From Chitinophagaceae bacterium (GTDB taxonomy: Bacteria; Bacteroidota; Bacteroidia; Chitinophagales; Chitinophagaceae): a DNA stretch of 44,949 bases. The DNA is taken from the NCBI GenBank assembly GCA_947474815.1, contig CANJJU010000004.1, positions 1 through 44,949 on the forward strand, read 5' to 3'. Shown here piece by piece: positions 1 through 9,461 of this stretch (position 1 is its first letter; each line of letters opens with the position of its first letter). A program made the position numbers and the translations under genes. The notes under the pieces are model-generated. The model was not told the DNA's origin, did not search any database, and worked only from the letters and a program-made list of their open reading frames with translations.

Positions 1-118
1 GAATTATTTTACAAACACTAATATTTTTAGTATTTTTTGCTAAGTTTTTTATACAAGAATGGAGAAGAAAAAAACGGGAGAGAGTTAATATTATTGTAAC
101 TTATTGAAAATCAATGCC

Positions 119-2023
119 CTATTTAATAATCGACTGAAATACAGATTCGTTTATTTTGACAGGATATTTTTTTCTTAATTCATTCAGCCACTTATTTTCA
201 ATAACTGTTTGATAGTCGTTGATAACAGCTCCTCTTGAGTTTTCAAAATCACGTAATTCACCAGCACTATATATAGTATCGTATCTTATAAATGATACAG
301 TGCCGTCTTCATTTTTAGTTATTGAAGAAAACTGACCCGGTGTTGGATTGTCAATGCTATTTAGTTGAGCCAACTCAAATCGTCCACTATCTGCTTGTAG
401 CTCATTTTGTTTTGTTTCAATAAGTGATCTCCAGTTTATTCCAGCTTTTAAATTTTGGATGGTTTCTTGAGCAAGTTTTTCTGAACTACAAGTCATTAAT
501 AAAACATCTGCACTTGATAGCCATTTATATTGCTGCCTGTGAGTATTAAAATATTGTCTTAGTCCTACAGAATCAACAGCAGCTTGTGACCATACTTTCT
601 TTTCCATTATTTCAAAAAGCATGTTACCTTCTTTGAATTCCTGTATCTGATATTTAAAATCAGCATTGGTTTCTGCTAAATGTTTTCGATAGTAATCTAG
701 TGCAGCAGCCGATTTATATTTTTCCCAAAGCACCACGCTGGTTTCGTTTTTATATAATTCACTATTAGAAGTGTAATCACGCACAAATCCAAGCCAGTCG
801 CTTCCGGTTAATTTTCCTTTCTTGAATTGGATGATTGTTTTACTACTAATTGGAAGCACAGAAAAATCATACTCAGCAGCATGTTGTTTAATGCTATCTG
901 CACTACTAAATAAATCAGGCTCATTTACAGTTGAAAAAATGCGAAACCCTGTTTTTACTTTGATGTCTCGTGCAAATTTTTCTTTACTGATATTAATTCT
1001 TTCGTCTTGGGAAATTTTTTGCTTTAGTTCAAATTGTAATGCGTCGTCTGTTTTATTTGTAGAGGTGGGCGTAACAGCTATTCGCTTTACGATGTGTATA
1101 CCAAAATCAGTTATAAACGGCGAAGACACTTCTCCGTCAGAAGATAGTTTAAATACTTGCTTTTCGAATGAATACTGAAACCTACCAGTACTAAACTCAG
1201 GTATTTCTCCTTTATTTAAATACGTTAGTTTATCATCGCTGTATTCACGTGCTAAAGAAGAAAATTCTGCTCCTTGTTTTAACAACTGATAAACAGAGTC
1301 TGCTTTCTTTTGTATTGATTTTTTTATTTGGTTGTCTGCATTGGGAGGAAACGAAAATAAAATCTGAGCTATCTTCCATTTACCTATACTTTTTCTTTGG
1401 TCAATTACTTTAAAAAGATGCCAGAGTTTTTTAGAACGATATGGCTTGGAGGTTTCGCCTACCCTTAATCCATATACAATGTTTTCATATTGATAGGGCA
1501 AAGAAAATGCTGTTATAAATCCAATATCCGAAAATTTCACATGGCAGGCTGTTGCAATAGAATCGTAATTAATATTGCCAGTCGAAAGTTTTTGAAAAGC
1601 CGCTTGAATATTTTTTATGCTTTGTAACGTGTCTTTAGAATCAACTATTATTGAAAAGTGCAACACATGTCTGTCTTCTTGAATACGCTGAAAAGCTTCG
1701 TTATATAAAGCATTGAAAGATGCCTCATCTTTTAAATAATTCTCTTCTATCTGACGACGAAAGTTATTTATATCTTCTTTAAGTTGTGCAGAGGTATCAA
1801 GCCCACTCTCTATAGCAGCCTTTACTTTTAATTTGAAATTGGTATATAAAGTAACATACTCACGCAATTGCTGCTCTTTGTTTCCTTCTGTGGTTTTATT
1901 TTTATCATATGCTTTTAGAAACTCTTCTTTTGAAATAGAATTATTTCCATACGAAATGAGTGTTTGGGAGTTTGCACAAAAAGTAATAACTATAGTAAAT
2001 AGTAAAAAAGTGATTTTCTTCAT
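119..2023 (-). CDS. Exported parvulin-type peptidylprolyl isomerase (SurA/PpiC-like)
   Basis: Periplasmic folding factor predicted to isomerise prolyl bonds in envelope proteins. It begins with a signal peptide (MKKITFLLFTIVITFCANSQ) and has a recognisable PpiC/rotamase domain at about residues 215-315 (KWKIAQILFSF, FSSLAREYSDD, GEIPEF, FGIHIVKRI). A second, more degenerate parvulin-like segment lies before it (about residues 115-210), and a long helical C-terminal part follows. The open frame extends to a TTG at 2029, but the ATG at 2023 sits directly before the signal peptide and is preferred. It lies 20 nt downstream of the TlpA-like gene and is probably co-transcribed, forming an envelope redox/folding pair. 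The family call is firm; the substrate is unknown. Confidence 0.85.
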   Translation of the reverse strand: MKKITFLLFTIVITFCANSQTLISYGNNSISKEEFLKAYDKNKTTEGNKEQQLREYVTLYTNFKLKVKAAIESGLDTSAQLKEDINNFRRQIEENYLKDEASFNALYNEAFQRIQEDRHVLHFSIIVDSKDTLQSIKNIQAAFQKLSTGNINYDSIATACHVKFSDIGFITAFSLPYQYENIVYGLRVGETSKPYRSKKLWHLFKVIDQRKSIGKWKIAQILFSFPPNADNQIKKSIQKKADSVYQLLKQGAEFSSLAREYSDDKLTYLNKGEIPEFSTGRFQYSFEKQVFKLSSDGEVSSPFITDFGIHIVKRIAVTPTSTNKTDDALQFELKQKISQDERINISKEKFARDIKVKTGFRIFSTVNEPDLFSSADSIKQHAAEYDFSVLPISSKTIIQFKKGKLTGSDWLGFVRDYTSNSELYKNETSVVLWEKYKSAAALDYYRKHLAETNADFKYQIQEFKEGNMLFEIMEKKVWSQAAVDSVGLRQYFNTHRQQYKWLSSADVLLMTCSSEKLAQETIQNLKAGINWRSLIETKQNELQADSGRFELAQLNSIDNPTPGQFSSITKNEDGTVSFIRYDTIYSAGELRDFENSRGAVINDYQTVIENKWLNELRKKYPVKINESVFQSIIK

Positions 2024-2043
2024 GTACAACAGGTTTGATAAAC

Positions 2044-3474
2044 TTAGCTCTTATTGTTTTTTAGTTTTGTTTGAAGAAGATCATCGAATTGTTTCCAGGT
2101 AAGTTTTTTTCCTATGATTCTTTTTTCTTTGTCAAGCAAAAAAAGTGTGGGTGTTTGAATAACATCATACAACTGACGGAAACTAGGCTTTTGTGCATCG
2201 GTGGTGGCTTTTTCCATTTCCTTGGTTGCATAAACATTGGTCCAGCTACCAATATGATTTTCTTGAATATATTTTACCCAATCTGCTTTTTTATCAGGCT
2301 CTGAAAGGACTGCATAAATTTTCAATCCTTTAGCTTTCCAGGAGGCCCTGTAAATAGAATCTATTCTTGGAACCTCTTCTTTACAGTGCCCACAAGCAGG
2401 GTCCCAAAATATTACAAGTGTGAATTCGGCCTTTAAATCATATAAAGAAATTGTTTTACCAGTGGAATCAATCATCTCTAAATTAGCCGCCTTCTCGCCC
2501 AACAAATTACTCATTTGCATATACGCTCTTCTCGAAATGGTTTCCATTTGCTTTTCATTGAGCCAAGTGCTAACCCCTTTGCTATGGTATTTATTAAACA
2601 GGTGAACAAAAATGGCATCTTGTCCCATGTATTTAGGATTGATGTACTCATCCGTCAGCCAGTTTATTAAAAACTTATACATCTCGGGCGCTGTTCTTGC
2701 TAATAATAATTTATAATCTAAGTCTTTAATGATACTGTCAGGCGCCTGTGGCATTACTTCTCTATAATAGCGTTCTAGTTTTGGTAAAAAGAAGGGAGTG
2801 CGAATAATTCGATCATCCATAAACGTTATACCATCCCAATAATGCGCTTTGTAATAATTATAATTATCCAACGTATCCCTACGTGTCATTGGTTTTTTGA
2901 TAATAATTTCTGGGTCTTTCATGGCATTCAAGAAAAGCGTCATCATTGAAGTTGGATGAGTGGATATAATCCCTTCTCTGTAGTCATTTAGCTCTTTATT
3001 ATACTTGTTATAGTTTTCTAGATGCAATAAGGAGTCTTTTGAATTTGTTGATGCATTATATGCCAGTCTTTCTTTTTGCATCTGACCGCCTTTTGCATTT
3101 ACCACTTGTTGATACTGCTGAAAAAGAATATTTTCTTTAGATCCTTTTATGACAACATTTAATAAATTAGACGAATCCGCATTGATAGAAATGTTTTGCT
3201 CTTTGTCAATAAAAAAATCTACACTTAAGTTCTTGCCTGGAAAAACAATAGAATAAATACCCCCGGGAAGCTTTCTGTCTCCTTTAAATATCGCTTCTCC
3301 CTTATTATTAATAAAGGTGGAATCTTCGATATTCATATTTTTTCCCATGTGATAAGTCAAGTAGGCTAACCCCGATTTATAACTCGGTGTTTGTAGGGTT
3401 ACCATAAATCCCTGACCATTGGAACAAGTAAATGCCACTAGCAAAATAATAAAAAAGAGTAACTGTTTTTTCAT
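2044..3474 (-). CDS. TlpA-like thioredoxin-fold protein with DUF4369/DUF5106-type N-terminus
   Basis: Exported thiol-disulfide protein of 476 aa. Signal peptide MKKQLLFFIILLVAFTCSNG, then an N-terminal beta-rich DUF4369-like region (about 25-125), a helical DUF5106-like middle (about 150-320), and a C-terminal AhpC/TSA-type thioredoxin domain (about 335-476). The redox motif is FWDPACGHCKEEVP, i.e. CGHC, with the cis-proline segment IQTPTLFLLD. This architecture is common in Bacteroidota and is thought to reduce periplasmic disulfides. It is the first gene of a likely two-gene operon with the parvulin gene. A TAnnTTTG element (TACATTTG) lies on the minus strand at 3498-3491, but I see no good -33 TTG at the proper spacing. 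Confidence 0.87.
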   Translation of the reverse strand: MKKQLLFFIILLVAFTCSNGQGFMVTLQTPSYKSGLAYLTYHMGKNMNIEDSTFINNKGEAIFKGDRKLPGGIYSIVFPGKNLSVDFFIDKEQNISINADSSNLLNVVIKGSKENILFQQYQQVVNAKGGQMQKERLAYNASTNSKDSLLHLENYNKYNKELNDYREGIISTHPTSMMTLFLNAMKDPEIIIKKPMTRRDTLDNYNYYKAHYWDGITFMDDRIIRTPFFLPKLERYYREVMPQAPDSIIKDLDYKLLLARTAPEMYKFLINWLTDEYINPKYMGQDAIFVHLFNKYHSKGVSTWLNEKQMETISRRAYMQMSNLLGEKAANLEMIDSTGKTISLYDLKAEFTLVIFWDPACGHCKEEVPRIDSIYRASWKAKGLKIYAVLSEPDKKADWVKYIQENHIGSWTNVYATKEMEKATTDAQKPSFRQLYDVIQTPTLFLLDKEKRIIGKKLTWKQFDDLLQTKLKNNKS

Positions 3475-3564
3475 AGCTTAAAAATGTAAACAAATGTATT
3501 TAAAATAGTGGGGTTGATAAAAAATATCCGCCTCCGCCACACTAAAATTACAAATCATTAACAA

Positions 3565-3595
3565 TTGACTTTTCTTATTTTAAAGGTTAATTTTG
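3565..3595 (+). promoter_or_regulatory. Bacteroidota-type promoter of rlmD
   Basis: TTG at 3565-3567 and TAATTTTG at 3588-3595, separated by 20 nt, match the Bacteroidota consensus TTG-N17-23-TAnnTTTG. The predicted start of transcription falls within a few bases of the GTG start codon at 3600, so the mRNA would be leaderless or nearly so. Confidence 0.55.
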
Positions 3596-3599
3596 TGCT

Positions 3600-5021
3600 G
3601 TGAGAAAAAAACAAAAAAATCCGCTGTTAGAAAATATCTTGATTACAGATTATGCAGCTGAAGGAAAGGCGCTGGTTCGCCACGATGGAAAAGTAATCTT
3701 TGTATCAGGAGCTGTTCCCGGCGATACAGTTAATATTCAACTCGTTAAAAATAAAAAGGATTGGGCCGAAGGGCGCGCCGTGAAAATTGTTCATCCAGCC
3801 GCTGATCGATTGGAAGCTTTTTGTAAGCACTTTGGAACATGTGGAGGCTGTAAGTGGCAAATGCTTCCTTATGATAAACAGTTGCAATTCAAACAACAAG
3901 AGGTTGAGCAAAACCTTAAACGAATTGGTAAATTGGAGCTTCCAACAATTTTGCCAATAGTGGGCTCCGATGCAACCACTCAATATAGAAATAAACTAGA
4001 ATTCACCTTTAGCAATAAACGCTTTTTAACAAACGAGGAAATCAATGTAGAAGGTGTTGTTATTCAACAAGACGCTTTAGGATATCATGTTCCTAGAATA
4101 TTTGATAAGGTGATCGATATTTTTGAGTGTCACTTAATGGACCCGGTTAACAATTCGATTAGAAACACCATAAGAGATTTTGCAAAAGCAAAGAGTTTTT
4201 CTTTCTATGATATAAAAGAACACACTGGGTGGCTAAGGAATATTATTGTAAGATACTGCACCACTGGCGAGCTAATGATTAATATTTGTCTAAATTATGA
4301 AGACGAACAAAATAGAAAATTATTATTAGATCACTTGCTCCAACAGGTGCCCTCAATTACTACTTTATTGTATACCATTAATCCGAAATGGAATGATAGC
4401 ATTTACGATCTAACGCCACAAGTATATCACGGTAAAGGTTACCTGACAGAAAAACTAGATGAGTTTGAATTTATTATTAGTCCAAAGTCTTTTTTTCAAA
4501 CCAATACAAAACAAGCAGAAAAACTATACACTATCACGCGCGATTTCGCCGGACTCACGGGAAAAGAAATTGTATACGATCTCTATTGTGGTACGGGAAG
4601 CATTGGAATATTTGTAAGCAAGCTGGCTAAAAAAATAATCGGAGTGGAAGTGATTGAAGAGGCGATTGAAGATGCAAAGAAAAATGCAGCACTCAATCAT
4701 ATTGAACATGCTCATTTCGTAGCAGGGGATGTGATTAAAATTTGTAATGATGATTTTTTTACTCAGCACGGAAGACCCGATGTGGTTATCACTGACCCGC
4801 CCAGAGCGGGTATGCATGAAAAGCTTGTATTAAAACTACTTGAAATGGAAGCGCCGAAAATTGTATATGTAAGCTGTAATACGGCTACACAAGCAAGAGA
4901 CCTTGCACTACTTTCAGAAAAGTATATGGTAGAAAAAGTACAGCCAGTAGACATGTTTCCCCATACACATCATATAGAATGTGTGGTGTTGCTTAGATTA
5001 AAAACAACGATTAACGCCTAA
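3600..5021 (+). CDS. rlmD: 23S rRNA (uracil-C5)-methyltransferase RlmD
   Basis: SAM-dependent methyltransferase of the RumA/TrmA family, expected to methylate U1939 (E. coli numbering) in 23S rRNA. An N-terminal TRAM domain (about 8-65) is followed by the iron-sulfur cysteines C75, C81 and C84 in CKHFGTCGGCKW. The Rossmann methyltransferase has VYDLYCGTGSIGIF near 325-338, the TDPPRAGM motif near 398, and catalytic Cys426 in VYVSCNTAT. 473 aa is a normal length. The start is a GTG; the residues after it (LLENILITDYAAEGKAL) align with the usual RlmD N-terminus, so a later start is unlikely. It heads an operon with two rhomboids and an EEP protein. A paralogous assignment such as RlmC is possible but less likely. 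Confidence 0.9.
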   Translation: MRKKQKNPLLENILITDYAAEGKALVRHDGKVIFVSGAVPGDTVNIQLVKNKKDWAEGRAVKIVHPAADRLEAFCKHFGTCGGCKWQMLPYDKQLQFKQQEVEQNLKRIGKLELPTILPIVGSDATTQYRNKLEFTFSNKRFLTNEEINVEGVVIQQDALGYHVPRIFDKVIDIFECHLMDPVNNSIRNTIRDFAKAKSFSFYDIKEHTGWLRNIIVRYCTTGELMINICLNYEDEQNRKLLLDHLLQQVPSITTLLYTINPKWNDSIYDLTPQVYHGKGYLTEKLDEFEFIISPKSFFQTNTKQAEKLYTITRDFAGLTGKEIVYDLYCGTGSIGIFVSKLAKKIIGVEVIEEAIEDAKKNAALNHIEHAHFVAGDVIKICNDDFFTQHGRPDVVITDPPRAGMHEKLVLKLLEMEAPKIVYVSCNTATQARDLALLSEKYMVEKVQPVDMFPHTHHIECVVLLRLKTTINA

Positions 5022-5030
5022 CTTTATACT

Positions 5031-5720
5031 ATGGAATTTAGAAATCGATTTGGAGACACTTCTCCCATTGTACTAAATCTGATTATTATTAACGCATTGG
5101 CATTTTTTGCACAAACTGCTTTTGGTGGATTATCAGATTTCAATAGCGTGAATGATTTGTTTGCATTACATCATTACAAATCCGAAATGTTCAGACCATA
5201 CCAACTCGTTACGCATATGTTTATGCATGGAAGCTTCTTTCATTTGTTGTTTAATATGCTTGGGTTGTGGATGTTTGGAAATATTCTTGAAAAAGTTTGG
5301 GGGTCTAAAAGATTTCTTACTTTTTTCCTGATATGTGGAATCGCTGCAGGAATAGCTCAAATGATTAATTATTCAGTTGATTATTATCAAGTAGATCATG
5401 CCTTACTAGATGCGTCTACCATGATACAATATCAAGAAGCAATGCGCTTAAACTGTACAATTGGCGCCTCTGGAGCAGTAATGGGAATTTTAGCTGCCTA
5501 TGGTTATTTATTCCCCAACACACAATTATTTATTATGCCAATCCCCTTTCCTATTAAAGCAAAGTGGGCTATTACCGGTATTATAGCACTAGATATATTT
5601 GGTGGAATTTCAAAAGCAGCCAATGATAATGTGGCACATTTTGCTCATGTTGGTGGAGCCTTGATAGGGTTGCTGATTGTGCTATATTGGAACAAAAAAA
5701 ACAAACAAACTTTTTATTAA
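5031..5720 (+). CDS. Rhomboid intramembrane serine protease (active)
   Basis: Six-helix rhomboid protease of 229 aa in the inner membrane, cleaving transmembrane substrates. The catalytic dyad is complete: Ser147 in the GASGAVMG motif (145-152) and His206 in FAHVGGALIG. His66 and Asn75 of the conserved loop-1/helix-2 HxxxxHxxxN region (HGSFFHLLFN, 66-75) are also present. It starts 9 nt after rlmD and is followed by a second, inactive rhomboid 25 nt downstream. Tandem rhomboids recur in Bacteroidota; the two products may form a complex or divide substrate binding and cleavage, but that is inference. Confidence 0.92.
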   Translation: MEFRNRFGDTSPIVLNLIIINALAFFAQTAFGGLSDFNSVNDLFALHHYKSEMFRPYQLVTHMFMHGSFFHLLFNMLGLWMFGNILEKVWGSKRFLTFFLICGIAAGIAQMINYSVDYYQVDHALLDASTMIQYQEAMRLNCTIGASGAVMGILAAYGYLFPNTQLFIMPIPFPIKAKWAITGIIALDIFGGISKAANDNVAHFAHVGGALIGLLIVLYWNKKNKQTFY

Positions 5721-5745
5721 AAGTGTTTTAAAACATTAACCATCG

Positions 5746-6678
5746 ATGGGAGAATCAGACAGATACCTAGAATATAAAAACATAAAAAGAAGCAGTCGAT
5801 TTTTATTAGGGCAGGATAACAATGCACTAGTAGGACTCTTTACACTAATTGCAATTTTCTTTCTATTGCTGCTTACCCTACAAGTAGGATATTATTTTTA
5901 CCAACAAACTCCCGCCCTTTTTTATAGTCAAGTTATTCAATCGTTCTCTTTGCCCAATTCCTTTACAGAGCTTTCTGAAAAACCATGGACTTTATTAACG
6001 TATATGTTTAGCGATAATAGCGAAAACTTAATGCGCATTGTAAGCAATATGCTTTGGTTGTGGGCATTTGGAGTAGTATTACAAGGCATGGGAGGTAATA
6101 ATAAAATAATCCCTATCTATATTTATGGCGGACTATTGGGGGGGCTGTTTTTTATTGTTGCTAATTATTTTTTCCACTCCGAAAATACAATGTCATTGTT
6201 AGGTGCCAATACCGGCGTAATGGCCGTTGCTGTTGCCGCAACCACACTACAACCAACGCATCGATTTTTCACACACATCAGAAAGGGGGTTCCTATTTGG
6301 GTACTGCTAGTATTATACATATTGATTGATGTTGCCGGCGTTGCAACCATGGGCGCAGCATTTGTTCTGGCTCATCTTGGTGGAGCGGTAGCGGGATTTT
6401 TATTTATTATATTACTTAGACAAGGAAAAGACGGAAGCATTTGGATGAATAGAGGTTATGGTTGGATACTCACTATTTTTACGCCTACTAATATTATTAC
6501 AAATAATAAAAGAGTGAAAAACACGGCAGCAGAAAATAAAATTTTTAGTAAAAAGAATATAATAACACAACAACGAATAGACGAAATATTAGATAAAATA
6601 TCTTCTAAAGGATACGATTTTCTTACTGAAGAGGAAAAAGATGTTCTCAAAAAAGCAGGAGAGGAAGAGAGTTTTTAA
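5746..6678 (+). CDS. Catalytically dead rhomboid homologue with C-terminal cytoplasmic tail
   Basis: A 310-aa rhomboid-fold membrane protein that looks like a pseudoprotease. Where the neighbouring rhomboid has GASGAVMG, this one has GANTGVMA (153-160), so no serine is present. His210 (AHLGGAVAG) and Asn101 (SNMLWLW) are retained, but the loop-1 His is replaced. The tail after the last helix (about 260-310) carries a helical segment with IDEILDKISSKGYDFLTEEEKD, resembling the small DUF6576 module found on Bacteroidota rhomboids. Its close coupling to the active copy suggests a regulatory or substrate-recruiting role similar in principle to iRhoms, though that is only an analogy. Confidence 0.88.
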   Translation: MGESDRYLEYKNIKRSSRFLLGQDNNALVGLFTLIAIFFLLLLTLQVGYYFYQQTPALFYSQVIQSFSLPNSFTELSEKPWTLLTYMFSDNSENLMRIVSNMLWLWAFGVVLQGMGGNNKIIPIYIYGGLLGGLFFIVANYFFHSENTMSLLGANTGVMAVAVAATTLQPTHRFFTHIRKGVPIWVLLVLYILIDVAGVATMGAAFVLAHLGGAVAGFLFIILLRQGKDGSIWMNRGYGWILTIFTPTNIITNNKRVKNTAAENKIFSKKNIITQQRIDEILDKISSKGYDFLTEEEKDVLKKAGEEESF

Positions 6679-6712
6679 TGTTTTTTGATCATTATTAATC
6701 TTAACTTTAAAT

Positions 6713-7843
6713 ATGGCCAAGCCTTTTGCAAGACGTGCTACAAAGACCATATTAATCTGCTGTAATATTATTACAGCCCTGTGTTTGTTTGTTGCTTGCT
6801 ATGGTAATTATTTTAATACCCGCTTCTCTTGGATTACCGGGTTGTTTACCCTCGCTTCTCTTTATTTTTTTATTGTGCTAATTGGTTTTTTATTGTTCTG
6901 GCTTTTTGTAAAGCCCGCTTTTACACTCATAGGTATTCTTGCCCTTGTTATTTGCTGGGCTCCCTTACAACAAACGGTTCAGCTGCGAATTCCAGAGAAG
7001 TTTATATTTAAAAAGAGCGAACTAGGAATACGATTAATGAGCTGGAATGTAGAGCACTTCGATATCATAGAGCATAAAACACATCCCGAGAAAAAACAAC
7101 AAATGCTACAGCTTATCAATGAAATGCAGCCAGACATTGCTTGCTTTCAGGAAATGGTTGCCAGCGATAGCGCCACTCACGCCATCAATTACCTTCCCGA
7201 CTTTTTGACGCAATTAAACATGCCCGATTATTTTTATACCTATAATAAAAAATTAGACTTCGACTCAAAGCATCGATTTGGAATTATCATATTTAGCAAG
7301 CTTCCTATTATAAAAAAAGAAACGGTCATCCTAGATTCAAAAAACTACAATTCTATTTTTCAGTTTGTGGATGTTGTTAAAAACAATGATACGTTCAGGA
7401 TTTTTAATATTCATCTACAATCTCTCAAGTTTAGTGCAGACAACCGGAATTATATCAACGACCCCACCCTAAGCGATGAGACAGATATAGAAAAATCAAA
7501 AAACGTACTTTATAAATTTAAAATAGGGTTTATTAAAAGACGTTTACAAAGTGATTTTATTAAAAAGGTTATTGAACAAAGTCCTTACCCAACAATCGTT
7601 TGTGGAGATTTTAACGACGTGCCTAATAGTTATGCCTACAATACAATTGGCAAGGGGCTGGTAAACTCGTTTACTAAAAAAGGGGCGGGTATTGGAAATA
7701 CATTTAATGGTATTTCGCCTACATTAAGAATTGATAATATTTTTTGTGATAAATCATTTGACATAATGCAATATGGAACTATTAAGAAAAACCTAAGCGA
7801 TCATTTTCCGATAGTTGCCGACTTGGCGCCTAATAAAAATTAA
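6713..7843 (+). CDS. Membrane-anchored endonuclease/exonuclease/phosphatase (EEP) family protein
   Basis: A 376-aa metal-dependent phosphodiesterase-fold protein. Three hydrophobic segments in the first 90 residues anchor it in the membrane. The EEP domain then shows the ordered catalytic motifs MSWNVEHFD (near 110), CFQEM (metal-binding Glu, near 146), FNIHLQS (near 240), GDFND (near 299) and SDHFP (near 362). Family members cleave nucleic acid, phosphoinositide or sphingomyelin phosphodiesters; the sequence does not settle which. It is the last gene of the rlmD-rhomboid operon, 34 nt after the second rhomboid. Confidence 0.85.
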   Translation: MAKPFARRATKTILICCNIITALCLFVACYGNYFNTRFSWITGLFTLASLYFFIVLIGFLLFWLFVKPAFTLIGILALVICWAPLQQTVQLRIPEKFIFKKSELGIRLMSWNVEHFDIIEHKTHPEKKQQMLQLINEMQPDIACFQEMVASDSATHAINYLPDFLTQLNMPDYFYTYNKKLDFDSKHRFGIIIFSKLPIIKKETVILDSKNYNSIFQFVDVVKNNDTFRIFNIHLQSLKFSADNRNYINDPTLSDETDIEKSKNVLYKFKIGFIKRRLQSDFIKKVIEQSPYPTIVCGDFNDVPNSYAYNTIGKGLVNSFTKKGAGIGNTFNGISPTLRIDNIFCDKSFDIMQYGTIKKNLSDHFPIVADLAPNKN

Positions 7844-7947
7844 TCTCCCGCGTCTTTTTCTCTTGAGCACCTTCCGATTCGAATAGACAGCCTTATCTTT
7901 GTATTATAGCAGATAAATAGAATTAGACATTTCTATAAATTTTTCAA

Positions 7948-9456
7948 ATGCCCCTAAGTATTTATAATTCATATACAAGAAAGAAAGAAACCTTCGAGCC
8001 TTTAACGCCCGGACATGTTGGAATGTATGTGTGTGGTCCAACAGTGAGCGGAGAAAGTCACCTCGGACACGCTCGTCCGTACATAGGATTTGATGTAGTA
8101 TACCGATATCTTACTTATAAGAAATTTAAAGTTCGTTACGTACGAAATATTACAGATGCGGGACATTTTGAAGAAGAAGGAAGAGAAGCCGAAGATAAGG
8201 TGGGGAAAAAAGCTCAATTAGAAAAATTAGAGCCAATGGAATTGGTACAAAAATATACCAACCTCTTTCATTGGGCGATGAAACAATTTAATTGCATAGA
8301 ACCAAGCATAGAACCAACCGCTACTGGACATATTGTAGAGCAGATTAACATGATTGAAGAAATCATCAATCAAGGATATGCTTATGTACAAAATGGATCT
8401 GTTTATTTTGATGTGAAAAAATACGCCGCTACGCATGATTATGGGAAACTAAGTGGAAGGGTGATTGATGAATTAATAAATGCCGAATCTCGTGAGGTAA
8501 CTACGCGCACATTAGAGGGGCAAGAAGAAAAAAGAGATACAGCCGATTTCGCTTTGTGGAAATCCGCACCAGCAGAACATTTGATGCGATGGAGAAGTCC
8601 ATGGGGAGAAGGTTTCCCAGGATGGCATATTGAATGTTCGGCCATGGCTACAAAATACTTGGGTGCTTCATTTGATATTCATGGAGGTGGTATGGATCTT
8701 CAGTTTCCTCATCATGAAAGTGAAATTGCACAAAGCACTATTTGTAACCATGTAGCGCCAGTAAAATATTGGATGCACAATAATATGATTACCATCAACG
8801 GAAGAAAGATGGGAAAAAGCTATAACAATGTAATCAAACTAACGGAGTTGTTTAGTGGCAATCACCCTTTGCTTACACAAGCTTTTCATCCTATGACCGT
8901 TCGGTTTTTTATCTTGCAAAGCCATTATCGTAGTCCGCTTGATTTCAGTAGTGAGGCATTGACTTCCAGCGAAAAAGCATTTAAAAGATTATGGGAAGCT
9001 TATGAAATATTGAAACAAATCAATGTTGCCCAAAACACCCAAGCAAAAGATGTTGAACTAGAAGAAAAAGTAAAAAATTGGTTAGGTGAAATGGAGGTGT
9101 TTATGGACGATGATTTTAGTAGTCCGAAAGTATTGGCCAATATGTTTGAAATGGCCCCGATCATTAATTCTATCAAAGATCAACTCATACCCATTAATGC
9201 ACTTAGTAGTGATACATTGTTATTAATGAAAGAGCGTTTTGCTGTTTTTTTAGAGGATATTTTTGGTTTACAAGGAGCAGACGGCACCGACAATAATCAA
9301 CTTAAGTCGGTAATGCAATTGTTAATCGATATTCGAAAAGAAGCAAAGGCTAAGAAAGATTTCGCCACTTCTGATAAAATCAGAATTCAACTAAACGAAA
9401 TGGGCATTGTGCTAAAAGATGAAAAAGACGGAAATACAAGCTGGGGGTTGACTTAG
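7948..9456 (+). CDS. cysS: Cysteinyl-tRNA synthetase
   Basis: Class I aminoacyl-tRNA synthetase that charges tRNA-Cys. The HIGH signature is HLGH (38-41), the KMSKS signature is KMGKS (287-291), and zinc ligands include Cys29 (YVCGPT) and the FPHHESE segment. 502 aa is normal for bacterial CysRS and the C-terminal helical anticodon-binding region is intact. A TAnnTTTG element (TATCTTTG, 7894-7901) lies 46 nt upstream of the ATG. The gene ends 5 nt before the convergent fRMsr gene with no obvious terminator between them. Confidence 0.96.
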   Translation: MPLSIYNSYTRKKETFEPLTPGHVGMYVCGPTVSGESHLGHARPYIGFDVVYRYLTYKKFKVRYVRNITDAGHFEEEGREAEDKVGKKAQLEKLEPMELVQKYTNLFHWAMKQFNCIEPSIEPTATGHIVEQINMIEEIINQGYAYVQNGSVYFDVKKYAATHDYGKLSGRVIDELINAESREVTTRTLEGQEEKRDTADFALWKSAPAEHLMRWRSPWGEGFPGWHIECSAMATKYLGASFDIHGGGMDLQFPHHESEIAQSTICNHVAPVKYWMHNNMITINGRKMGKSYNNVIKLTELFSGNHPLLTQAFHPMTVRFFILQSHYRSPLDFSSEALTSSEKAFKRLWEAYEILKQINVAQNTQAKDVELEEKVKNWLGEMEVFMDDDFSSPKVLANMFEMAPIINSIKDQLIPINALSSDTLLLMKERFAVFLEDIFGLQGADGTDNNQLKSVMQLLIDIRKEAKAKKDFATSDKIRIQLNEMGIVLKDEKDGNTSWGLT

Positions 9457-9461
9457 TGCTT

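Noticed and set aside
1-118. Weak hairpin ACTAA/TTAGT with a T run near 18-40
   Set aside because: The stem is only five A/T-rich pairs, and no gene end is visible upstream in the window.
5724-5735. Palindrome TGTTTTAAAACA between the two rhomboid genes
   Set aside because: A short A/T palindrome inside an operon gap of an AT-rich genome; expected by chance and with no second copy noted nearby.
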